From Synchiropus splendidus (taxonomy: Eukaryota > Chordata > Actinopteri > Syngnathiformes > Callionymidae), in NCBI RefSeq assembly GCF_027744825.2, contig NC_071335.1:31509501-31573500 (forward strand): a stretch of 64,000 bases of DNA, in the 5' to 3' direction. The position numbers were made by a program, and so were the translations under genes. Shown piece after piece: positions 36,201 through 48,546 of the stretch (the stretch's first letter is position 1; the number at the start of each line of letters is the position of its first letter). The notes beneath the pieces were generated by a model, which searched no databases, was not told the origin of the DNA, and was given only the letters and a program-made list of their open reading frames with translations.

Positions 36201-39200
36201 ACAACATAGACCTGACATCACAGCGCCTCCCACAGGACGGGAGTCATCTACAGCAAGAGCTAGATGAACATCTCAGGTACCTAGCATCCATCCATCCATT
36301 CACAATAGATGGATGGATGGGTGGGTGGAAGCGCAAAGCAGAAGAATGAAACAGGGCAGGGAATGGTAATGATTTAAAAAAGTAATAATAATTTAAAAAT
36401 ATATAAATAAACACTGTGGTTGATTATCAAAATGAATAATATGGTTGTTGAAGAGAAAATTCAATATCTATAAACAAACAAAGACTATGAACACAGTACC
36501 AGTAAAAATGAACGAGATAATATATTGACATATTGACATTACAAAATAGTAATCAAACTGTCACCATTACACACTTTATGATAAGTTTTGTGCTCAAAAA
36601 TATGACTTTTTTTCTTTTTACAAGCACCAAATGTGCTTCCAGGAATGAAGATAATAAATTATTGCTTTCTGTGATTCATGTAGCTTCATAAATGTCCATG
36701 AACATTTTATATACATAATAATTCAATCTAGTGAAATTGACATTTACAGCCAAATCACCTTTAATTCAGAGTTTCATGGCCTTTCCCAGGACAGCTTGAC
36801 CCCGCAGCAGTAAAGGTTTCCAACTCCGATCATCTTACTTCTGTTCATGTGGGCTCGAAGACAACGCACCATTTTCAGCACGATGACTTCAGTGGGACAG
36901 CCTCTATGTGAACCCTCAGCCCCCCCGGCAGCACCACATGATAGGCCTAATACTTCAATAAGTGTTAGACGGCATGTGTGTTTCTGGACCGTGTCCAGCT
37001 CCTTCCATTAACACCCTCACAGTATTCTTCAGTATTTCCCCACTGCATTATGAGTCGGAAGTGTGAACATAAAGTTGAACCTGTTTACCGGCACTTGAAG
37101 GAACAAGCTTGCTTTTCCTTGCAGTGGGACGGCGAGCAACTGCTGAGCAACAATATTCAACTGTCCCTGCCACACTTGAGTGCTCACATGTGAAGCACAC
37201 ATTCAAAACAAGTGATACGATTTCTTATTTTGACAGTTAAACAACAAATAAATATTTGACAAGAGTTGCGTCATGATGAACTACATTTCCTCTGAGCAGT
37301 GACTCCTGCTGTGCTCCGAAGTGGTTATTGGATATTTTTATGTCTGGCATTTAATTCACACTTGATATGAACATTGCGACACCAAGCATCACTCATAAAT
37401 TACAAGTGTATTTGAGAACATGAAATCCTGTTTTCCTAAAGTGGCGCTTTAAACGGACTAAACAACGCAGTTACCATATTTATGTCAAAGCTTTACCAGT
37501 GCGATGTATGTGTTCCATTTCAGAGACATCGGTTGCCAGGCAGCACCACAGAAATAGGTGTGAAACATTGCATCAGTATTAACTCATGTGACTTGGGGAG
37601 ACAAATGTCAGGCGACCAAGCCGATGTTCTAGAGAAGTCAGAGACAGTTGCTGCAGACATCACAGGATGCCGGGTCAGAACATTTGTTCACTCAACTTTG
37701 GGTGGATTCAGACAGAAAACCGAAGCGCTTACCTTGTCGAGGAAACACAGCTTGTCCTTGGTCTTGGCATCCAGAATCTCCACCTCAAAGAAAACAACAG
37801 CTTTCTTAGTTTTCTTGGCTTGTTTTCGTTTAACAGGTGTCGGCGTGAACACAGGTGCGGCTAGCGCCGCGACCGCTCCGTTAGCTGCCTTTTTACTAGT
37901 GGCCTCGAGCGCCAGGGCATCCATGTCCACAGACCTCCTCCAGTCCTCCCTTGCTGTCGGTGGTCTCAACCCCCGGACCGTCTACCTGGATGTGATTTCC
38001 GAGCGAGCGTTAAAGGAGCGGGGCTGCACTTGGCTCTGAGCGCGGCCCCTCCCTCTTCCTTCTCGTCTTCAGTCCTTCACTTCTGGTCCTTTATTTAACA
38101 GGCAGGGACCCCCGGAGAACAGATCTATGCCACATGTGTGTACACAGTTGCGTACACAGGAATGTCCAGCATGCCGCGCCACAAACGCTCCACTGTAGAT
38201 CATCTGCACGCTCCTCAAGCCCTCCAGGCTCCATTTCAGCGTGGCACCCACTTAGTTCTGAAATGCAGCAGCTTCCTAAAACAGATACCCGCTGACCTCT
38301 GACACCACTAAGTGGCCAAAAGGAGTGAAGTTATAACAGCAAACAACACACCCTTTCCTAGTTTGACCCCATCGCTTCCTCCGCTAGCAGCTAAATATAA
38401 TCATCGGCTGCAAACTCTGCATAACTAACCATTTTAGCCGCGGTCCCCCCCCCCCACCCTGGTCATCCTATTTAGTGATGTCATGGGATCTCTATTAATT
38501 TTCAGCCATCCAGTCTGCTAACATGCCTTTGGAGCACCACAGCATCAGGTGGTGGTCCTTGTCCATCAGTGACTATTTCCATGCTCCGCTTTAGCTCCAG
38601 CGCAGTGTCAGAGCATCACACCATGTCTCAGAAGCAACCGCCTCCCGCACCTACGGAGATGCCTTTTCCTGGGCGATAATAGTCCACACGCTGAAAGCTT
38701 AGTCGGGCATTCCCCTGAAACACCCCTCCCACCCGCCACCCCTCACTTACGCTAATGACCATCAGTCTGGAAAACCCATTTTGTAAAGCGGATGGGACGC
38801 GAAGCAGCAACTGGTCAAACCCATTTGTCATTGAACTTGGCCCAGCTTGTGCCCTACTAAGGCACTCGACACCGGTAAGCTCTCGACTTAAATGAACATG
38901 CAAATGGAGCAAGAACAAAAAGTTAAACGTTCCTTCTATATATTCTTAACTGCTGAACCAAAAGTCTATTTTTATTTGTTTTTTTTTTAATGTAAAAAAA
39001 AAAAATAATCGTAAAATGTGTAGTTTTTATCAATTCAAAATACAACTGTATAAAAAATAAATGCATTAAATTACAATATATTAGGTCGCTGATGAAAGAA
39101 TGTTTGATGTGAGATTGAAATAAACATTCATTCATCCATTCATTCAGGACAGAACATAACATGGCACTTACTGTCACACAATACTCTGTAGTCTTCACAA

Positions 39201-42200
39201 TAAGAGCTATAAAAACAAGCGTTCTACTTGGATTAGCTGGATTTATTACGCTGATTCCTTGTGAAATCTGTGTTAACTCTTTATTATTCTTTAACTATTC
39301 TGGTTTTGAAATGATTTAAAACACAGACACTTTTGGACAAAACATTCTTAGTCTGTCCAGCAGGCGTGCTGCGAATGGCCAATGGAAATCGGTACAGATA
39401 TAAAGTTGTTTTTGCGGGCGGAAACAAACATGCAAATTAGCAAAAATGTGAAAAATTAATACGTGGGTAGGACCAGCAACCAACAGGAAGAGAAAACATC
39501 TGTGGTCAGAACAACAATTACAATCTGAGACCAGAAAAGCATAGGAACATTTCAGCTTAAACAAGTGGAAGACCTGGAAAGGCCCGTATTCAAGGCGGAC
39601 TTGCATTTCAAAGTGCTACATCAGTGATGCAAGCGCGTGGAAAGTGCATGCACGTTGGACATGCTGCTCATGCTAATGCCGCGCTAATGACAAAATAATT
39701 ACACATTTGTCCAAATGCTAATAAGTACAGACACTATTGTTCCGTGTTTGCAACAGCATGTGTCTGACTGATTTCGTGCTGTAACATGTCTGGTTTTAAC
39801 GTTACTAAAATACAAACAGGAGACAAAATGTAAGTAATAGAGAATGACTGCGGCCTATATTTAGAGGGAACTCGGTTCATTCTGTTGCCTCACTTAGTTC
39901 ATTCACACCATTAAGGATTTCATGTATATCAATCAGCAAAGTCGGTCATGTGACACTGCACCCAAGGGGTTTTGGAAATTAAATCCATCATGCTTTGCCA
40001 GTCGTATCCCCTGCCACCGTACCTCCCCCAGCTGCTCTATATAAAGCTCCCACTGGCAGCCTCAGTCCGTCCTGGCGAGGTAGGCCCAGGAACCAAGCGC
40101 CAGGCGTGAGGAAATTTCAAGTTATCAAACATGGAGTTTCACTGTGGTAAGAATAGCCCTGCCTGCTTCGCATGCTCTCGTGAATTTTTTATCTTGAATT
40201 TTGAGGGGGAAAAACAAATTTGCTTGACTGTTGGTGCATGAACATATCAAGTGCTGAGGGAGCAGACACAGCTCTCTGATGTGCTCCACAACTAATTCAG
40301 ACAGTCAATGTAGGAAGGGGACGATTAAAAATGAAGACGTAGGAACAATGGAAAGGTTTTTAAAGCCTTAAGGCTGAAGTCACATTTGGGAGGTTTTACT
40401 CAGCATTTCTGCCATTGAAAGTGAAAACTCAACAAATCCATTAGCAGCTAACTGATGTGGCTCCGGAACCACTGGGACAACTATTTAAACCACATTGTGA
40501 TCTATTACAATTAGTGGTGGGACTTTAATGAGTTCATTGTGATTTAATAATTAATCATAATGAACACGTTAAAATATTTGTTCGTTTTATTTTAATTGAA
40601 TTTAATTGAACAGTTTACTCTCCAGACAACAGGGAACCTTTGTCAGTGCAGAAGATCCTGGTCCACTGATCCCACTGATGCACAAGACACGTGGCAGCTA
40701 GGATGATAACAACAATAACAAACATGGAAGAATCCCTGAACAAAAGCAGAGAGTTTGCTTTTGTTCAGGGATGTTTTTCACTACACAATGGCCAGGGTTT
40801 CCACTACTCTGAATGGACTTGAAATTCTTATAACATTCAAATTCTTATCCAAATATTTTCAAGACATTAAAAGAGTCTTAGTTTAAATAAGGTGATATAA
40901 AAACTTGAATATAGACACCATCTTGATTTATTGTGCTATTGTCAAACTGATGCAAAATAAACAATATTTTGTCGTTTAAATGTATGTATGGGTCCATTAT
41001 TTGATTCAGTAATATAGCAAATTCATTCAAATTGAAAAATGTGGCTTCTTGTGGCAAATTTTCTTATTCGATTAAACCACAAAATTCTCTAACAAATGAG
41101 ATTTTTTTTTTCATTCAATCCCACCCCTGATTAAAATGTTAAGTTTCTCCAAAACCTGGACACATCATATGTAGATATATGATTAGTGTTTATGACAACA
41201 TACATACATTCATCTAGTGACTATTTACTGTACAAAATATGTAAAGTAGCTGTTAAAATGAACACAATTTGTCTCTGTCAGACATTATAATACAGTTTCA
41301 GAGAAGCATGACGCAAGACACGTATTGAGTCATACATTATCAAACGAAGGGGCCCACACAAACGCATTAAGTCATAAATATGAAACTTTGAACCGATTTT
41401 TGCTCAGATACACGTTGCATGCTGCCCTTTGGTGAACCTCCATAAAATACTGTTGGACGAAAAAAAGACTTAAATCAAAACATATGACAAATATCTCTGG
41501 AATAGGTTCAAAAACATCTTCACATATTATTAGAAACTTTAGATAATGCATGAACTCATAATCACCATTTAACCTTCGATGCGTGGGCCCATTTTAACAC
41601 ACTACTTTCTGCTGTTGAACTGATTCCACACATATTCAAGTGCTGTTTCACTTCTTCCAGGTTGCAAACTCCCCCAAGAAGCCAGTGCAGGTTAGATAGG
41701 TTTCAGTCGGGCTGCTTCAAATCCTGTTGGGTCGGTTTTGTAGGTGAGATAACCACTGTCAGTTGCGCAACGGTGTCAATGCAGACGAAGCAAAGTCGTT
41801 TGAAGAACACGCTCAGGGTTGTTTTAACGAAACTCCACAGCCAGAAGACGCTGAACTTCAACAGATGAATGACAGGGCCGGGGTTGTCGTAACTCACACT
41901 GGCCACAGACAGCGCTGTTGCAGGGACTCAACTACGAATACAGCCGTTTATATTTGTCTCACATCATGAAAACTAAGGAAATCAGTTCATTCCTGATCGA
42001 CTAAGTCCAAACGGCAAACGCACGACAACAATGAGAAGAACGAATAGCACTATGAGACGGCGATTTCCGCGCACGCGAGGCCACAAAGCTGCGGTCATTG
42101 TCGCCTGCTCTGACAGCAGAGTGTGGACAGTAGCTTCGAGCCTTTACAATGGGAGAAACGGTGCGTGGCAACGCTACATGGCTCGCATGGCTGCGGCGCT

Positions 42201-42279
42201 ACAGTCGCAACAACTACACCCCTATGCTCCATTCATGGTTTTGAGTTTCACAGACACCACTCACCTCGTAGTGCTTCAT
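33229..42279 (-). CDS. tecr: Trans-2,3-enoyl-CoA reductase
   Basis: Twelve exons on minus: 42279-42265, 37783-37733, 35603-35552, 35263-35219, 35154-35051, 34420-34305, 34216-34111, 34043-33971, 33895-33852, 33792-33735, 33664-33576, 33402-33229. They sum to 309 codons, 308 residues, exactly the human length. TECR is the ER membrane enzyme of the last step of the very-long-chain fatty-acid elongation cycle, reducing trans-2-enoyl-CoA with NADPH. The start exon encodes only MKHYE. Then come VEILDAKT and LCFLDK, the ubiquitin-like N-terminal region ending [13 protein letters not shown], and membrane segments through [17 protein letters not shown]. The conserved [28 protein letters not shown] and NCTYYWGF follow, and the tail is [26 protein letters not shown]. 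The 4.5-kb first intron and the 15-nt coding first exon make the start easy to miss. Convergent with ndufb7 and divergent from dnajb1, as in human. Confidence 0.95.
35604..37732 (-). other. tecr intron between exons 2 and 3
   Basis: About 2.1 kb, non-coding. An inverted CATCCATCC / GGATGGATGG simple repeat lies near 36285-36330. Nothing else supported. Confidence 0.5.
37733..37924 (-). CDS. tecr: Candidate alternative first exon of tecr with 47-residue extension
   Basis: The tecr second exon stays open upstream of its splice acceptor. From an ATG at 37924-37922 the frame reads 47 residues ([16 protein letters not shown], an Ala-rich stretch, then [17 protein letters not shown]) directly into VEILDAKT. 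The surrounding sequence is CpG-rich, as a promoter would be. If used as a start, it gives a 350-residue form with a basic Lys-rich segment before the ubiquitin-like region. An in-frame ATG 45 nt further up (37969) would extend it again. The canonical form instead splices from MKHYE at 42265 into the acceptor at 37783. Confidence 0.6.
37925..42264 (-). other. tecr intron 1 (canonical transcript)
   Basis: Mostly AT-rich. A C-homopolymer tract occurs near 38448-38457. It also holds a + strand TATA-plus-exon candidate at 40038-40146, entered separately. Long ORFs near its ends are shadows. Confidence 0.5.
40038..40146 (+). promoter_or_regulatory. TATA box and candidate first exon of an unknown + strand transcript
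   Basis: TATATAAA (40038-40045) is followed by a leader and ATG at 40131-40133 (context CAAACATGG), then five codons MEFHC and a good donor GTAAGA at 40147. TATA-to-ATG spacing of 85 nt suits a short leader. An acceptor-like CTTCTTCCAG occurs at 41651-41660, but joining there gives a stop after 16 codons, so the downstream structure is unknown. It lies antisense in tecr intron 1. Confidence 0.35.
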
Positions 42280-42480
42280 CTTGACAGTTTGGAGTCTTTC
42301 CTAGTTGGCTGTATGAGTGACGGTCCGGCATCCAATCACCGCGGCGATAAATTGCTGGTGAGATGGAGTGGGCGGGACTTCACTTTCCGCACGGCCAATT
42401 GCAACTGCAGCCACTTGAGCAGACTAGAGTGTCTGCGATTCAGCCAATGAGAGAAGAGCAAACTGAAACGCTGACCTAAT
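42280..42480 (-). promoter_or_regulatory. tecr promoter and 5' UTR
   Basis: CpG-rich sequence upstream of the MKHYE exon, with a GGGCGG GC box near 42371 and CCAAT sequences in either orientation near 42330, 42390, 42443 and 42478; no TATA box. The 139-codon + strand ORF at 42031-42450 overlaps it and is an artefact of the CpG-rich sequence. Confidence 0.55.
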
Positions 42481-44276
42481 TGGATTTGCTGAGTTCCAGC
42501 AGACTCTGTCCCTATTATTATTGTTATTAACTATAGTTACATGTTTATCGCCTTCTAATCCTGACTGTAGAACGGTGGTGTTGAAGGGAAACCGAGGAGG
42601 AGCCTTTCTCCATGTTTCATCCTGAGCGCAGACGTGTTCCTTCCTTATCATCAGAATAAGTTTTTTTGTTTGTTTTTTTTGTTTTGAAGTCAATTAAATT
42701 ATTTAAAAAATGACTCTGCATAGTCGATCATCTTTTTGGTATTGATCATTCACTGGAAGAGGGAAATGACAGCTGAAAAGTTAATGACAAATTCAATTCA
42801 TTCACATAATGGTGTGTGTGTGTGTGTGTTTATTTTTTTCATGAACAAAATGAAATCCTTGCAACTACCTCACCCTTGCCTCCTCCTGTCAATGGTTGGT
42901 TCCTAATGCACTGTGATCCATCCCTGTCTTTGCTCGGTGACAGATTATCTTGTGGCCACCTGCTTGGATTTTCAGCACGTTATTCTACGTTGATGTTTAC
43001 TGGACTCTAGTCCATTAGAAACCTTTGCCTGCTAGTCCTCCAAGATCATTTTATATTTGACCCTGTTGATCTCAACGTGGCTTCTTGGTGGAACTTACTG
43101 TTTACTTTACTTGCTGTAATGTTTCAAAACCCTGCTGTTGTTACCACCAAGAGATTAAGTGAAATATCATTGATTTAACGGCTCTCAGAACTCTCATTTG
43201 AATCTCTTGCTGAAACTCTTTTGTCACAGACCATAGCTGTCAGTCATTTCCAAGATAAAATGAATAAAATAAAATAAACTTCATGAGGTTTGTTTAGCTT
43301 ACTATTCTAAATAATAATCAATAATTCTCTTTGAAAAGAATATTTTGTGAAAATAATATAACTATTATTGGGGTCTGCTGGGACTCAACGTCCACACACA
43401 TAAATATTTCCTCCAGGTGACGTCAAAATATACAAATAGATAAGCAATTTTATTCCATATTTCGGGTCACACTGTTGGTTTTTCTCATTTACATACATAC
43501 ATATATTGTCAGTTAACCAGCACTCAGTCCAGTTCAGGGTTGCGGGGAGTGCTGGAACGTATCCCAGCGATGAGTGGGCAAGACACACACACCTCTCTCT
43601 CTCTCACACACACACACATCTAGAGGAAGCTTTTGAGTGTCCAATTTACAGCATGTCTTTACCTCTGTTCTCCAACTCCAGCCTTTTGAAACAGTAATGT
43701 TTCATTTTTCTGTTCATATATATACCTGTATATATATGTATATTTTAATTTAAAGCTTTGCTTTTTTATCTTCTCTTATCATGTTCAATCTCTTTTATTG
43801 CACCCTGGCAATCATTCCCAGCAACTCCACCTAGCTTTTGCTTTGTTCTTCACTTCCCATGATGGTGGTACATTTTTAAGTGTATAGAACAATCTAAATA
43901 TGCACTATTAGTGTCTGATCGGATTATGAAGAAAGCATCATCATATTGTTTTATACATGATGAATGTGGATTAAAAAGATTTAATTGAAAAAAATCTAAT
44001 GAAAACTCAAAATAAGTGCATTATTTACAATTTATACAAAGTAAACAACAAGTTATTGAACATTGTCATGGGAGAGGTGTGTATAACGGTCTTTGAAGAG
44101 ATCAATCTTGAATTGAATTCACTTTGAATTTAAATGACTGTAAGACAGTTTCTTACACACTAAAATACAATTTGCATGCCGCATCTCGCCTAACGTTTTA
44201 CTTTTGTGTGTAGAAAACAGGACCGTTTTTTTCCAACACTGACCGTCTGTACAGTAGGCTCAGGGATGACGACGGA
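42481..44276. other. Divergent intergenic region between tecr and dnajb1
   Basis: AT-rich, no exon seen. Simple repeats: (GT)n near 42811-42829 and TC/CA tracts near 43593-43620. Confidence 0.55.
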
Positions 44277-44292
44277 GTGGGCGGTGGCTATG

Positions 44293-44300
44293 TGACGTCA
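44293..44300. promoter_or_regulatory. Perfect CRE TGACGTCA in the dnajb1 promoter
   Basis: About 60 bp before the TATA box and next to a GGGCGG GC box (about 44279). Confidence 0.6.
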
Positions 44301-44326
44301 CAGGCAGCCTGCTGGAGCTGGTTGTA

Positions 44327-44344
44327 GAAAACTCTGGAAGTTTC
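44327..44344. promoter_or_regulatory. Heat-shock element, four alternating units
   Basis: GAA-aa-CTC-tg-GAA-gt-TTC: four inverted pentamers in the nGAAnnTTC arrangement recognised by HSF1 trimers, with one base off in the second unit. It sits 10 bp before the TATA box. DNAJB1 (Hsp40) is a classic HSF1 target. Confidence 0.8.
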
Positions 44345-44353
44345 CACAACTAA

Positions 44354-44359
44354 TATAAA
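44354..44359 (+). promoter_or_regulatory. dnajb1 TATA box TATAAA
   Basis: Lies 80 bp before the start codon, directly downstream of the heat-shock element; predicts transcription start near 44384-44390. Confidence 0.75.
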
Positions 44360-44439
44360 ATATCTGGGCGGGAGTCGGGCCGCCAAACCAGTCAGCAACT
44401 GCGCTCCGAGGAAGAGTCACTTCTGCCCAGGACGTCGAC

Positions 44440-47400
44440 ATGGGGAAAGACTACTACGACATTTTGGGGATTAAGAAAGGCGCGTCAGAGGACGACATCA
44501 AGAAGGCGTATCGCAAGCAGGCGCTGCGGTATCACCCCGACAAGAACAAGTCGCCAGGAGCCGAGGATACATTCAAGGAAGTCGCCGAAGCCTACGACGT
44601 TTTGAGCGACCCGAAGAAGAAAGACATATACGACCGCTACGGCGAAGAAGGTAAGAGGCACTCGCTTTTAATACCGAGAACCACATGAGAGTTTGAACTC
44701 TCTGTCATGGCGCCGCCTCCGCCTCGTCCTTCAAGTGCAACTGGAACCACAGTCAGAAGGCGAGGTTGTGCGAGCTGTAGCCTGCGAAATATGCTCATGT
44801 TTACACAAGACTTAAGCACCGGAGAGAAGAGGTCGAACCCCGGCGGAGATGACAGCCGGAAGGGGCGTGGATTCACCCATGTGCTGTGTGGATGTTTCGC
44901 TCATGTTGTCATCACTGCTTTTAGAGCTGGACTCCGGTTCAGGGGTGATCCCTGTTTCAGGGTTCATAAAATATTGAATGTGTCTCAAGCGCAGTCGTCT
45001 AAAGTAGTGAAGGTGAGGTAACAATCTTAATAATAAACACTGCTGTTCGTGAGGTTTATAGTTACGTAAGAAGGCCTTAGTCCACTAGATAGCGCCATTG
45101 TCTCGTCCGATGTCTATTTCAACTTCAGACTCAAAATGCTCAATTATTAATAGCAATTCATGTTCTTACAATGGGGGCAGTTGTTATTATAATTATTCAT
45201 GTCGAAACACAATCATTGCTACTATGGATATTCTACAGGTACATATACATATGTTTTAATTATGTTCATATTTGTTTATACAGTGGAACCTCGGTTTTGG
45301 AACGTCCCGGACTTTGAACAAATCGGAGTTCCAGATTTTTTTTTGCTTCTGATTTCGAACATAAATCCAGAACTCGAACGTCCCCGAAAAAAGCCGGAAA
45401 AAACGTGCGCGGACCGATCAGCTGACCCACGTCGCGCTCTGTTATTGTGTATAACGCAGCCTCTGTATGCAGACGTGTCCCGTTAGCTACATTTACTGAC
45501 TGTTTTTTCTTTATATTGAGGTGTAAAACCTTTCCTGTCTCCGCACTGGACCGAGTGTCACAGGGGAGGTGCTCGCTCTCCACACCTCCGAGGCTGGAGC
45601 GCTCACTCCAGGGTTTGATGTCCTGTTGTGGGCTGGAGCTGGGACAGGGATGAGGCGAGTCTGGGACAGAGCGTTACTTGGTTTATGACTTTGTCACAGC
45701 CAAACTGCACAGAAGCGCACATTCAGAGCTGGACACGCACCGGGCACCTCTTCACTTCTGGAGAGACGTCACTCACTCGGCAACCCCTCCCACATGCAGC
45801 GGCCACACACATAGAGGAACAGCGCACCTGCAGCAGACACTCTACATTCACTCCTACAAATGCATTATTTCTTTTTCCATTTATTGTAATGGGGAAAATC
45901 GATTCAGATTTCGAACAAATCGCTTCTCGAACGGCCGTCTGGAACGGATTGTGGTCGAGAACTGAGCTACCACTGTATATTGGAATGTCCACATGAAAAC
46001 CTGAAGAATTGGCTACATTCTAATCTTTTGGCCCGTTCTGTGAAAAAAAAAAAGTTATTCTATGGGCAAACGTCACAAGTATTATTATTTTTTTGAGAAT
46101 GATTCTTTTGTACGCCATTTGCTTTTCCTGGTCTACAGTGGCCTGTGTGTACCATTTCAACTGTTTTACACAGACACATGTGGTAAACACTGACTTTAAT
46201 AGTGCCTTTACATGTCATGTCAGTGCAAGACCTTTGCTCATGTAACACGTAACCTGAAGATTATATTATGTTATTGCTGTTCCATATTTCTTATTATTAT
46301 TATCATTACTTTTAATAGAATATGAATTAATTGCTTGAGTATTCCCTACAAAATCTCAATGTATTCTGGGCCTCTTTACCCAAGCTGCTGCCCGCTCAAC
46401 TTGATCTCTGATAAGCAGTGGAAAAAATTGTAGCAGGACATTTTCTGACTTTCTACTTATGACCTTGTTTCATTCTGTCTACTTACAAAGTTGTAATTTG
46501 TCAGTTGTGAAACCCATTTATTGTATCATATGTCATATTATTGTGGATGAAACCGTGACCTGTAACCTTTCATTGAGCCTTAAAAAGCCCCATTCTGTCT
46601 AAAAGTCTGAAAGAATAGCAAACATCAGTTTTAAGGCTGGTATATTTATTTTTACTCTCCAGTCTTTTCACAGGGTTTTGACGGCATTTACTGCAACAAC
46701 GCTTTTCTTCGATTCACAAAACCACAGTTTGATGTTGATGTGTTAAAATATCACTGCTGTTTTGGTCAAAGACTTGTATGTTTTATCACCCCAGTGTATA
46801 TTCCGTGGCTGGTTCGGGCAAAACCATTTAAAGAATGTATTCAATGACAACATTTCTGACACTTAAAATTATTCATTTGTAGCATTTTGAAACATCAACT
46901 ATTTAGCGTGTGCATATGTACTGTGATGATGAGTTCATGCGGTTCAGACTGGATTTATTACTTCCTGTCAGGGTGCCAGTCTGCATCTTCTCTTTTCAGA
47001 TATAAGTTGACTAATAAGTGAACTCTTGTGACTGAACCTCTCTATGCTGAATTCAGCCAAAATGCATAACTGTATTCAGGGTCATATTGGAACTTTGTTT
47101 AACTTCCTCATCTTTTTCTACTGTGCAATTTTGGCTTTCCCCCTCAGTATCACACAAGATCTGCTGCAACAGTATGAGCACATCTGCTTGTGACAATGTT
47201 TGTGGAAACAGTTTCTCGACGAATGTTTGCCTAGTTGAGTAGAACAGCGGTTGCCAGTTCAGCATGACTTTGTGCCGCGAGCCTCTGTTGCTGCCTGCAA
47301 CCCAAACTAGTCTGTATGTGCCCAACTACAGTGTAAATGAGTAAATATAAGGATTTTGTTGTATTTCTCCTACTGTAATATAACCATCAAATCCTATTTT

Positions 47401-48546
47401 GTGTATTTGGGTTAAATATACTGCAGTCCGATTGACCTCTTGATGTTTGCTTTCCACTTCAGGTCTGAAAGGTGGAGGTCCCTCAGGAGGTGGTGCAGGA
47501 GGCCCCGGCAACTTCAGTTACACCTTCCAAGGAGACCCTCATGTCATCTTCTCCGAATTCTTCGGCGGGCGGAATCCTTTTGAACAGTTCTTTGGTGGCC
47601 GCAATGGTGGCAACTACGAAGACATGGAGACTGATGATCCTTTTGCCAGTTTTGCAATGGGAGGAAGCAAGATGGGAGGGTTCCCCCGCTCCTTCAGCTC
47701 TGGCATGGGCGGGATGGGTGGCCACACCAGCGTTGTCAAGAAGGAACAAGACCCTCCTGTTGTGCACGACCTGAAGGTGTCGCTGGAGGAGATTCTTTCC
47801 GGCTGCACGAAGAAAATGAAGATCTCCCGTAAGCGCTTGAACCCTGACGGGCAGTCGCTTCGGCGGGAAGATAAGATCCTGGAAGTGCAGATTAAGAAGG
47901 GGTGGAAAGAGGGCACCAAAATCACCTTTCCCAAAGAGGGGGATGAGACCCCCAGGAACATTCCTGCCGATGTTGTCTTTGTGCTGAAGGACAAGCCTCA
48001 TCCTGTGTTCAAGCGCGACAATTCTGACATCGTCTACACGGCCAAGATCTCACTGCGAGACGTAAGTCGACTGGATACAGTCAGCCCCGGCCAGTTATAG
48101 TGTTTCAAGTTTTTTCAACAATTCAAATGAATGCTATTGTTGGAAATATTGTCAGGTGTGAAAAAATATCCGTACAGCACCTCCAATGTGGTATCAATAT
48201 TGAATCCTTTAAAATGAAAAATCCAGAGTTAGGAACTTCCACACCTCCATTAGAGGTGAAGACTGGTTATGTTGCAATAACTAATCGTAATTCATCTCTT
48301 CTCTCTTCTTAGGCCTTGTGTGGCTGCACAGTCTCCGCCCCCACGCTCGACGGCCGGACCGTGACCGTGTCCGTCACTGACATCGTGCAGCCGGGAATGA
48401 GGCGCTACATCAACGGCGAGGGCCTTCCATATCCGAAACGACCCGACCGCCGAGGTGACCTTATCGTGGAGTTTGAGGTCAAGTTTCCAGAGAGGCTAAG
48501 CCAGAGTGCCCGGGAGACCATCGCCAACGCCCTCCCGCGGACTTGA
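44440..48546 (+). CDS. dnajb1: DnaJ (Hsp40) homologue subfamily B member 1
   Basis: Three exons, 44440-44650, 47463-48061 and 48313-48546, 347 residues (human 340). It is a cytosolic/nuclear J-protein that stimulates Hsp70 ATPase and delivers misfolded clients. The J domain is [36 protein letters not shown] with the HPD tripeptide, and [17 protein letters not shown] Gly/Phe-rich region follows ([30 protein letters not shown]). The two C-terminal beta-barrel client domains run from [19 protein letters not shown] to [19 protein letters not shown], and the end is TIANALPRT. Phases are 1 and 0. The start was chosen because MGKDYY is the invariant family start and lies 80 bp after the TATA box. 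Intron 1 (2.8 kb) holds a 695-bp MITE. The long minus-strand ORFs over exon 2 are shadows. Confidence 0.97.
45281..45975. mobile_element. TA-flanked MITE, family B, full-length copy (dnajb1 intron 1)
   Basis: A 695-bp element. Left end CAGTGGAACCTCGGTTTTGG, right end GAACTGAGCTACCACTG, inverted with few mismatches, flanked by TA on both sides (45279-45280 and 45976-45977). Palindromic arms carry GATTTCGAAC and GATTGTGGTCGAGAAC. Two partial copies are at about 18150-18407 and 19983-20148. TA target and CAGTGG ends fit the Tc1/mariner (Tigger-like) group. No transposase. Confidence 0.8.

Noticed and set aside
37482..38039. 185-codon + strand ORF
   Set aside because: Antisense shadow of the tecr exon 2 / alternative first exon, which explains the same bases much better.
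41651..41700. Second exon for the TATA-driven transcript at 40038
   Set aside because: The acceptor is good, but the joined frame stops after 16 codons, so I could not support a protein.
42031..42450. 139-codon + strand ORF in CpG-rich DNA
   Set aside because: It overlaps the tecr first exon and promoter on the other strand, has no recognisable domain, and its openness follows from the GC-rich composition.
47483..48001. 172-codon minus-strand ORF
   Set aside because: Antisense shadow of dnajb1 exon 2.
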